Source of the DNA: Roseiarcus sp963805295
Lineage (GTDB): Bacteria > Pseudomonadota > Alphaproteobacteria > Rhizobiales > Beijerinckiaceae
Direction of reading: 5' to 3'
NCBI GenBank assembly: GCA_963805295.1
Contig: CAWDTW010000081.1
Location: 124,001-188,000, forward strand
DNA length: 64,000 bases
Made by a program: the position numbers and the translations under genes. The notes below the pieces were generated by a model that ran no database searches, was not told the DNA's origin, and worked only from the letters and a program-made list of their open reading frames with translations. Shown in pieces: positions 10,452 through 20,774 of the stretch. Within the stretch, counting starts at the first letter, position 1; the number at the start of each line of letters is the position of its first letter.

Positions 10452-12390
10452 CCCGACTTGAACAGTAAACTCGCCCTCGCGCGTGCAAGGCATTGATATT
10501 ATTGAGGGCGGTCAAGCATTTTCTCAAAATGTAGTGCCGCGTGTGCGCAACATGTCCGCTTGATATTTGGCGACGAATCGCTTTGTGTGGTGCTCTGTTG
10601 TGAGAGCCCCATGTTCTTCCGCCTCAAGAAGTCTGGCGACCGCGGCTACGTCCAGATCGTCGAGAACAAACGCGAAGGCGCGGCCGTGCGCCAGACTGTG
10701 ATCGCCAATCTCGGCCGCGCCGACGACTTGGTCGCCTCCGGCGCGCTCGCCTCGCTTCTTGCCTCGGGCGCCAAGCTCACCGATCAGGTGTTGCTCATTG
10801 CCTCGCTCGACCAGGACGCCGAGGGCGCGCTGTCGGTCGCGGCCAAGCGGATCGGCGGGCCGTTGTTGTTCGGCAGGATCTGGGAGCGGCTCGGGATCGA
10901 CGCCGTGCTGGCCGAGTTGCTGAAGGAACGCGCGTTCGAGTTCGCGGTCGAGCGGGCGGCGTTCGTCGCCGCCCTGCATCGGCTGTTCGTCTCGGGCTCG
11001 GACCGCGACTGCGCCTCGTGGATGACGGATTACGACATCCCGGGCGCCGAGGGGCTCGAGCTGCATCACTTCTATCGAGCCATGGCCTGGCTCGGCGAGG
11101 AGTTGGAGGAGAAGCCGGCCGGGGCGCTGGCGCCGCGCTGCGTCAAGGACCTGATCGAAGAGAAGCTGTTCGAACGCCGCCGCGATCTGTTCACTGACCT
11201 TTCCGCCGTGTTCATGGACACGACGAGCCTGTCGTTCTACGGCGAGGGCGGCGAGACGCTGGGCGAGCACGGCTATTCCAAGGACTACCGGCCCGACCTG
11301 AAGCAGATGATCCTCGGCCTCATCGTCGACGGCGACGGCCGGCCGATCTGCACCGAGATGTGGCCGGGCAATACCGCCGACGTGACGACGCTGCTGCCGG
11401 TCGTCGATCGCTTGCGCCAGCGCTTTTCGATCGGCCGGGTCTGCGTCGTCGCCGACCGCGGGATGATCTCGGCCGCGACCATCGCCGGGCTCGAAGAGCG
11501 CAAGCTGGAATACATCCTGGGCGCGCGCGAGCGCTCCGACGCCGTCGTCCGCAAAATCGTGCTCGAAGACGACGATCCCTTCGTGCCCCTCCTGATCGAG
11601 CGCAAGAGGGGAGAGACGCAGCTCTTCGTCAAGCAAGTGAAGCTCGAGGGCGTTCGCTATGTCGTCTGCCGCAACGAAAAAGAGGCCGAGAACGACCGCA
11701 AGGATCGCGAAGCGATCGTCGCCGCGCTCGATGCGCAATTGAAGAAGGGCGACAAGGCGCTGATCGGCAACTCCGCCTATCGGCGGTATCTGCGCAAAGT
11801 CGGGGCCAAGGGCGGGCGGTCATTCGAGATCGACGCCGGCAAGCTCGCCGAAGAGGCGCGCTTCGACGGGATCTTCGTCCTGCGCACCAACGCCAAGGTC
11901 ACGCCGTTGCAGGCGGTCCTGCGCTACCGCGATCTGCTCCAAGTCGAGGACCTCTTCCGCAGAACCAAGGCGATCATGCGCACGCGGCCGATCTTCCATT
12001 CCTCCGACGCCGCCATCCGCGGGCATGTCTTTTGTTCCTTCCTGGCGCTGTCGATGCAGAAGCATCTCGACGACCTCGCGCGCCAAGCCGGCCTCGTCCA
12101 GGAATGGAAGGACCTCCTGCGCGATCTCGACCGCCTGCAACAGCTGCGCATCCGCCACCGCGGCGCCGATTGGCTGGTGCGCGCCGACGCTGCGCCTAGC
12201 GTGACCTCCCTCTTCAAATACGCCCGCGTCGCCCTGCCGCCGCGCGCCCGTCAGGCCCGTCCGCCGCCGCCCCCGCCCAAACGCGCCCGAAAACGCCGCG
12301 GCCGCCCAAGGCGTAGTGCCACGTCGACTTGAATTTTGCCGGAACGCCAACACAATCAACCACTTGCAAAAATCAGGTGTTCAAGTCGGG
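10452..12390 (+). mobile_element. IS1634-family insertion sequence, copy 1
   Basis: Complete element of 1939 bp. Terminal inverted repeats CCCGACTTGAACA (10452-10464) and TGTTCAAGTCGGG (12378-12390) are perfect. It is flanked by the 5-bp direct repeat TCATA at 10447-10451 and 12391-12395, the size expected for the family. It lies inside a mazF gene. A second copy, nearly base-identical and in the same orientation, is at 44464-46401. Confidence 0.95.
10611..12332 (+). CDS. IS1634-family transposase, copy 1
   Basis: 573 residues. Begins MFFRLKKSGDRGYVQIVENK, the typical IS1634 N-terminus. DDE residues can be placed at VFMDTTSLSF (first Asp), CVVADRGMIS (second Asp) and YRDLLQVEDLFRRTK (Glu). 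The basic C-terminal tail (PPPPPPKRARKRRGRP) is probably DNA-binding. I start at ATG 10611; an in-frame upstream start at 10560 would add 17 residues that do not look conserved. It differs from copy 2 at only a few residues. Confidence 0.93.
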   Translation: MFFRLKKSGDRGYVQIVENKREGAAVRQTVIANLGRADDLVASGALASLLASGAKLTDQVLLIASLDQDAEGALSVAAKRIGGPLLFGRIWERLGIDAVLAELLKERAFEFAVERAAFVAALHRLFVSGSDRDCASWMTDYDIPGAEGLELHHFYRAMAWLGEELEEKPAGALAPRCVKDLIEEKLFERRRDLFTDLSAVFMDTTSLSFYGEGGETLGEHGYSKDYRPDLKQMILGLIVDGDGRPICTEMWPGNTADVTTLLPVVDRLRQRFSIGRVCVVADRGMISAATIAGLEERKLEYILGARERSDAVVRKIVLEDDDPFVPLLIERKRGETQLFVKQVKLEGVRYVVCRNEKEAENDRKDREAIVAALDAQLKKGDKALIGNSAYRRYLRKVGAKGGRSFEIDAGKLAEEARFDGIFVLRTNAKVTPLQAVLRYRDLLQVEDLFRRTKAIMRTRPIFHSSDAAIRGHVFCSFLALSMQKHLDDLARQAGLVQEWKDLLRDLDRLQQLRIRHRGADWLVRADAAPSVTSLFKYARVALPPRARQARPPPPPPKRARKRRGRPRRSATST

Positions 12391-12440
12391 TCATACACTC
12401 CCTTCTGGGCGATAATGACAACATCGCCGCGATGGATCAT
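12391..12440 (-). pseudogene. mazF/pemK-like toxin, 5' part
   Basis: From ATG at 12440 the minus strand reads MIHRGDVVIIAQKGVY and meets the IS at its target duplication. With the IS removed the protein continues as EGKPRPAVVIQSE at 10451 and below, giving the normal MazF N-terminus RGDVVIIAQKGVYEGKPRP. The ATG overlaps the stop of the upstream restriction-modification gene (ATGA), so the toxin was once translationally coupled to it. Confidence 0.85.
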
Positions 12441-15400
12441 TCGGCATTATCAGCGTTGTCGGCCTGGATGCTCTCAAGCTCGTCAAGAAGTGTTTGCTCG
12501 CGCGGATCATCACGCAGTTTCCGAGAGCTCTCCTGGCCTGCGCGAAGAAGGCGCTCTCGATCGCGCGCGCGAAGGCGCGGCACCTGCGGCGCAAGGGGGC
12601 GGTCCGGATCAGGGCCGAGCAAATTATCCACGAGCGCGTCGATACGAGCCGCGATCCCTTCGTGCTGTAGCGCCGCGCGGACAGCGGTGCGGGCACGTAT
12701 AAATGAAGTCCCTTCGGGGATACCGACGCCAGCGGCAGCGTTCTCAGCGTCGCGCCCGGCCGCTGCCAATTCAGAATGTAATGATTCACGAGCGTCAAAG
12801 CGGGGAATCGGCAGCGTAAACATCAACTTGTCGAAATCCCGAGCGCCCTGTTCACCGCGTGACTGCATGTGCGCCACGCGAATACGCGCATTCTCGCTAT
12901 TAAGAATGCCCGTGAGGTAGTGGCCTTCGTCCTCGGTGGCGACAACCGCCCAGTAGAGCTTGTGCTCGACAACGCCGCGACCATCGCGAACGAGGACAGC
13001 AGCGGGGAGGGTTCCGGACGCGGCAAACATAACTCGCAAACGAGATATCGGAAACTGTACCCCCAGTCCACTATGGAAATTCCACCGTTGCTTCAGCGTC
13101 CTCGCACCGGCGCTATACCTTGTCCAAAGCGCCTCAGACTCGTTCATCCAAGCCCCAAGCCGCGTAAATCCTCGATCTACCGCCTGGCGGGCGTCAAGCA
13201 CATCTCCTTGCGGCAGCACTGGGATAACGCCCTCGAATGCGCGGAGAACGCGAAACGGCGCGATCGATTCTCCGAGGTAAACCGGCCGCAAGAACTCCAT
13301 TCAACAGCGCCTTGCAACGGCTCCAAATTAATCCATGGCTCCTTCTCAAGAGTGGAACGGCGACTTCGGACAAGGGGCGCATTAGCGCTGCTGCCAATAC
13401 GGCCGGCGTCGGCGCGTTCGACTAGGCACAGCATTCTTGGCACTAACGTCGCACCCTGCCGAAACCGGCCGCGATATGGCGATGCAGCGACAAAGCTCAC
13501 CTCGGTTGGCGCGGGCACGTCGAATAGGGTCAAATGCCGGTCCGCCAGTTCTTCCGGCGCGTCCTTGAAGGGCAGGCGTCCTGAGAACGCCGTGACGCGT
13601 GACGGCACTCTTGTCGCAAGAGCATAAGTTCGCTGAGCGAAAAGCACGCAGGTTGGCACCGGAAATAGCGGCTGAATTTCTTGATTATCGAGTACCCACG
13701 CTTCCTCGAACCGGACAGTCGCACTGTGCCAGGCTCCTCCGCGAAATTCGCGGAACTGACCACGCGTGAGTGCCGCCAAGGGCATGACCATCGCGATGCG
13801 GCCGCCCTCTCTCTCGGGCGTCGCGCATCGCAAATAAAGCTGCGCTGCGCGCGCGAAAAATAGCGCCGAGAGATCAGTCTGTGTGACAAGCCGCGCTTCG
13901 TCGGAACCTACCCAGACGCCTAGAGCTCGTGCTGAGTCCCGGAAACGTGCCTGCATCGCCTTCGACATGAAGCGATAGGAGAGCCATGGCGGGTTGCCCA
14001 CAACGACATCAGCGCGGGCTCCATCAGAAATGGCGACCGGCCGACTCAAATTGCGAGCGACGAAAGTCCACACATGATCGCGTCCAGCGCGGCGTAGTTC
14101 GTCGTAAGTAATGTAAGTTTTGGCGAGAGTTTCCAATTGCTCGGACTGAACACCGATCCCTCGCAGGGCTTGAACGAACGCGGTCGACTCGCGATTCGAT
14201 TGGCTCGCATCATGCATTAATTCTATGACACGGTCGAAACGGACGGGATCCGCACAAAGCTCAAGAGGGAACCTGAGGACCGGCGAACCTTTCAATTCGC
14301 CCAGAGGATCAGGAGGCACCTCAACAACAAGGTCCTGTTCCGTGTCGCGTCGCACGTTCCATTGCAGCGCATCGCCCAAATAGACGGGCACGGAAACATC
14401 TCCGTTGCGTTTGAGCAAGGAATCTCCGAGCCCGAGAAGGTATGTCACTCTCGCGAAGATGACGGCGACCGGATGAATATCGATGCCGGTTACACTCGAA
14501 CAGCAGCGCGCAGCAACTTCCGAAGCAGCAACATTTTGCGTTGACGCGAGCGCCTCTCGTTTAAGTCGCAGCGCGTGGAACAAGAAGCTACCAGAACCGC
14601 AAGCCGGATCGAGCACGCTCTCTTCGGCGGGCCAGTCGACTGCGCGCCGCACAACCTTGCGGGCTAACCAATCTGGTGTGTAATATTCGCCCAAATCATG
14701 GCGCTGCTTGGGATCAATCAGAGATTCATAAAGTACCTTCAGGAGATCGACATCGACAGACCCTAGGTCGAATCGTGCTGCATGGGAATAAAGACGGAAT
14801 ATGATCTCCGCGCCACCGGGGGCCTCAAGTACCCAACCAAAAAAATCTTCCTCGACTGCCCCGTGAACGCCGGCCGCCCGGAAAGGCGTACCCGACAAGA
14901 GTTGATCGGGCGGCAAATTCGAAAAGCCCATCGCGCCAGCAGCGATCGCCTTCGCTGCCACGACTAGATATGTGTGCTGAAACCAAAGTTCATCGTCCTC
15001 GATGGCTTTGCCATAAACGAGCCCGAGATGGCGCGCCCAAAGCCGGCGCTTTAGAGCCATCTCAGGTCGAGCCGAAACGGCCTGCCACGCTTTGGCTAGC
15101 AGGCCCAAGCTTCGCGCAAACGCAGCGCTTTGCCTGCCAAGTTCATTGATGAAGTTTAGGGCATCGGCCGGAAGGCGATCCTGAACGGTAACAACACCCT
15201 CAAGCCAAGCGGTAAGACTACGTGGTTCGTTGGGGCGGGCTTCCTGCTCGGTCAGCGGCACCAACGCTCCATCACGCATTTCGTATGCGATGAGTTTAGC
15301 GCCGTCGGTTGCAACACCAACGTAACGATGTCCGGTAGCTCGTTCGCGGTCCGGAAGGTAATGAGCAAGCTGAGTCTCGGCGTCTGCCTGCTCTCGGCGC

Positions 15401-15547
15401 AAATCGGACTTTATTTCGATAACAGTACGACCAAGGAGTGCGTCAATACGGCCATTTACCTCGGGAAGCCTGTGCTCATAAGTAATATCTTCACTCTTAG
15501 CACCCAAGGCATCGGTCAAAAGCTTGTGTATGAGTGTTCTGACCTTC

Positions 15548-17665
<2,118 letters not shown>

Positions 17666-17853
17666 GTCGGGATCTCCCTCATCCCGCGAGCGGCGCGGGG
17701 CTTTGCGTTTCATCGGCAGGCGCCCGCGGCGCGCCGCGCGGCCCGGTTCAAGAGTTCATTGGGGCCCCCGGCCCGGACAAGGCTCGAAGGCGGCGCCTCC
17801 GATGACGCCGGCCCCCTCGAGCGCGCGCTGATCCTCATCCCTCGCGTCCCCGC

Positions 17854-19771
17854 TCAGATCGTCGACGAGGTCCGCCCCGACTGATCGCCAAAACCGTCGA
17901 TCGCCGCCTCCGCGTGCGCGAGATCGGCCAAATGCGCTTTGATGTCCAGCAACCGGGCGAAATTCTGCTCGTTTGGCTCGGCAGCCAGCGACCGCTCCGC
18001 GAGTTTCAGCTCCCTATTTAACGCGCCCGCCCGCCGATGCAAGGCCAGGCTCTGCCTCAGCACGTGCTCGGCGTCGGAAGGCGCTGCTTCGGCGCGCAGG
18101 CACCACCAGTTCGCCATCCTGGCCGCCTGCGCGAGGATGCGGTCGCGCTCTTGACCGTGTCCCGCCGCATTGAGCGCTGCGGCGAGCCCCGCCGGCGACT
18201 GCAACGCTTCGGCCGGCACCGCGAGGAGCGCGTCGCGGAACGCGGCCAGCTTCGCACCGGCGAAATCCAGGGTCGCCAGTTCCTCCCAGTGCGCCTCGAG
18301 CAGCGCCGGATGACCGAGCGCGATCGCCAGGATCGTGATCTCGCGCGCCGGCTCGCGCGCCTTGCGGGCGAGCTTGCCGGGCGGCGGCAGCGGCGCCTCG
18401 GCGATGCCGATCCGGGGGCCGCGAGGCGGAAAGGGAGCGCTCCGCCGCGCGACGAACCACGATCTCGCTCCGCCTTCGCGCCGGCCGGGCGCCGGACGCT
18501 CCTCGCCGAACAAGGCGCCGAGGCGCCGTTTCATGTCCGCCAGATAGTGCCTGCGCAGCGTTTCGTCGGCGATTGTCGCGACGGCGTCGGCGAGGCGCCG
18601 CTCGAGCCCGGCGCGGCTTTCCGGCGTATCGAGCCGCTGGTCTTCGCTCTCGCGGGCGAAGAGCATGTCGGCGAACGGCCGCGCGCCCTTGAGAACCTCG
18701 GCCATCGCCGCCGGCCCGCTCGCGCGGATGAGGTCGTCGGGATCCTGCCCTTCCGGCAGCAGCGCGAACCGCAGACTCTTGCCGGCGCCGATCAGCGGCA
18801 AGGCCGTCCCGATCGCCCGGAAGGCCGCCTTGCGCCCGGCGCTGTCGCCGTCGAAACAGAGGATCGGCTCGTTCGCCATCGCCCACAAGAGGGCGCACTG
18901 GTCCGGCGTCAGCGCCGTGCCGAGCGGCGCGACGACATTGGCGAAACCCGCCTCGCTCATCGCGATCGCGTCGACGTAGCCCTCGACCACGACGATCTCG
19001 CCGCTGTCGTGCGCGGGCCTCCTGGCGCGGTGATGATTGAACAGCAGCGCGCCCTTGTGGAAGAGCGGCGTCTCCGGCGAGTTGAGATATTTCGCCTTGG
19101 CGCCCGCCTCCATCGCCCGGCCGCCGAAGGCGATGACCCGGCCCGAGCGGTCGTGGATCGGAAACATCACCCGGTCGCGAAAGCGGTCGTAAGGGACGGC
19201 TATTCCCTCGCCGTGAACGAGGAGCCCCGCCTCGATCATCTGGTCGACGCCGACGCCCTGCCCCGCCAGCGCGTCGCGCAGCGCAAAGCGCTCGGGCGAG
19301 GAAAAGCCGAGGCAAAAGCGCTGCTGCACGGCCGGCCCGAGGCCCCGATCGGAGAGATAGCCGCGCGCCCTGGCGCCGATCGGCCCGTGCAGATTGGCCT
19401 CGAACAGGCGGGCAGCCATCGCCAGCGCCTCGAGTAGACTTTTCCGCTGCTTCTCCTCATCGGCCTCGGCCTCGGTCGGGCGCGGCATCGACACGCCCGC
19501 CATCGCGGCGAGCCGCTCGACCGCGTCGGGGAAGCTCAGGCCCTCGGTCTCGATCACGAAGGTGAAGATGTCGCCGTGCTTGCCGGACGAGAAGTCGTGG
19601 AAGAAGCCCTTCTGGTCGTTGACGAAGAACGAGGGCGTCTTTTCCGCGTTGAAGGGCGAAAGGCCCGCCCATTCCCGTCCCTGCTTGCGCAATTTGACCC
19701 GCCTGGCCACGACTTCCGACACCGGCAGCCGGGCCCGGATCTCGTCGAGGAAGGCGGGCGGGAATTCTCAT
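17854..19771 (-). CDS. dnaG: DNA primase DnaG, one frameshift near the start
   Basis: Makes RNA primers for replication. Residues 30-70 hold the zinc-finger region but with SPFNAEKTPSF and FHDFSSGKHGD in place of the Cys/His ligands, as is usual in alphaproteobacteria. Toprim core: IVVVEGYVDAIAMSEAGF and ILCFDGDSAGRKAA. The uninterrupted frame begins only at GTG 19722, but ATG 19771 is followed by the expected N-terminus if one base is removed from GAATTC (19762-19767): MRFPPAFLDEIRARLPVSEV. The preceding stop in the open frame rules out a natural longer start. Located upstream of rpoD, the usual order. Confidence 0.93.
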
Positions 19772-19910
19772 GGCCGTCAGATTGGCCGCTCCCGGCGCTT
19801 TGGCAAGCGGCGGGCGGGGTTGTCCCCGCCTTTCACAAGGTTCGCGCCGACGCGCCGAGGCCCTTTGCGCGTCGCCCCGCGATTCCCCACGCGAAGCTGA
19901 GCCGGCTAAA

Positions 19911-20003
19911 GCGGGATGCGAAAAAGTGGATGCCGGTTTTTCGCAATGATCCCGCGTTTTCAAGCACTCAAAAGCGGGATGCGATTCGACGAAATCGCAT
20001 CGC
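19911..20003. repeat. Intergenic palindromic repeat pair
   Basis: Two adjoining inverted repeats. The first pairs GCGGGAT (19911-19917) with ATCCCGC (~19948-19954) and encloses GCGAAAAA...TTTTTCGC. The second pairs GATGCGATT with AATCGCATC (~19979-20001). The phrase AAAGTGGATGCCGGTTTTTCGC resembles a dispersed intergenic repeat of Hyphomicrobiales. The second hairpin lies 12 bases past the vapC stop and may end its transcript. Confidence 0.55.
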
Positions 20004-20014
20004 GCTTTAGGCCG

Positions 20015-20464
20015 CTACCGCCCGGGCCGCGGATCGTCGAGCACGCTTCGCGCATCAGTTCGAACAAAATCGTCGCCGATGAACAGCAGCGCCGCGCTTC
20101 TGCGTCGAGCCAGGGCGTACGAAAAGCAATCGCCGAAATTCAGGTCGGCGGGGTGACCGACTGCACGCCCGAATCGGGCGGCGGCGGCAACGGCCTCCCG
20201 ACCGAGATCGCGCGTAATGGCGATTTCCTCCGCCGCAACCGTGTCCAAGAATTTCTGGACCGCTGCAAGCGCGATTTCGATGTCCTCGCCGGCGGCGGCG
20301 CGCTTGCGCCCGGTGCGGGCTTTCGCCAGTCCGAGCGCGGCTTCGAAAACGGTCATCGGCGAGACGGCGAACGCACCCGGATGATCTTGGATCGCCGCAA
20401 TGACTTCGCCCGCCTTCGGCTCCTCGGCAAGAACTGCAACGATGGCGGACGCGTCGATGACCAT
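20015..20464 (-). CDS. vapC: VapC-type PIN-domain ribonuclease toxin
   Basis: 149 residues from ATG 20464. PIN fold with acidic residues at MVIDASAIVAVLAEE (first Asp), SPMTVFEAALG (Glu) and LNFGDCFSYALAR (Asp), then LLFIGDDFVRTD. VapC toxins cut tRNA or rRNA. The start overlaps the vapB stop as TGATG, the standard antitoxin-first order. An in-frame start 4 codons upstream is possible but lies inside vapB. Confidence 0.9.
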   Translation of the reverse strand: MVIDASAIVAVLAEEPKAGEVIAAIQDHPGAFAVSPMTVFEAALGLAKARTGRKRAAAGEDIEIALAAVQKFLDTVAAEEIAITRDLGREAVAAAARFGRAVGHPADLNFGDCFSYALARRRSAALLFIGDDFVRTDARSVLDDPRPGR

Positions 20465-20706
20465 CACGCGCCCCACATGCCGTCGCTGAACCGTTTTTGA
20501 TCGAACTCGGGATCGCGCGGGCCAATCCGGCGAGCGATGTCGACCGCCTCCAGCAATTGCGTCGCCAGCGGCGGCCTGTCGGCAGCCTCCTTGATGGCGC
20601 TTGCCAGAGCTCGGCGCACGGCCTCTGTTTTCGAGGGCGCGGAGGTGAGCCTTCGCAGCTTCTCGGCCATTTCGGCGACTTCAGGGTCTTTGATATAGAG
20701 CGGCAC
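20464..20706 (-). CDS. vapB: VapB-type antitoxin
   Basis: 80 residues from GTG 20706: VPLYIKDPEVAEMAEKLRRL then SAPSKTEAVRRALASAI, the short DNA-binding antitoxin of the Rv0623-like VapB group, with a toxin-wrapping C-terminus (DPEFDQKRFSDGMW). It should bind VapC and repress the pair. GTG is chosen because the family starts exactly at this Pro-Leu-Tyr-Ile-Lys; upstream codons are intergenic. Confidence 0.88.
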   Translation of the reverse strand: MPLYIKDPEVAEMAEKLRRLTSAPSKTEAVRRALASAIKEAADRPPLATQLLEAVDIARRIGPRDPEFDQKRFSDGMWGA

Positions 20707-20745
20707 AGGATATCCCACCTGTGATGTAGGATATTCCCGTTTTCC
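20705..20745 (-). promoter_or_regulatory. Possible vapBC operator
   Basis: AGGATATCCC (20707-20716) and AGGATATTCC (about 20728-20737) are near-identical direct repeats around the vapB start; GGATATCC is itself a palindrome. VapBC complexes usually bind such repeats at their own promoter. No promoter hexamers are convincing. Confidence 0.35.
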
Positions 20746-20774
20746 GCCGAGCGCAAGGGCAAAAGAGATCGCTG

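Noticed and set aside
10524..11738. 404-codon minus-strand frame inside IS copy 1 (and its twin in copy 2)
   Set aside because: Antisense of the transposase; both copies have it only because the IS is duplicated.
10447..12394. 3-bp target duplication (CAT) for IS copy 1
   Set aside because: Setting the element ends at CCCGAC/GTCGGG gives a consistent 5-bp repeat (TCATA and TAATA) in both copies.
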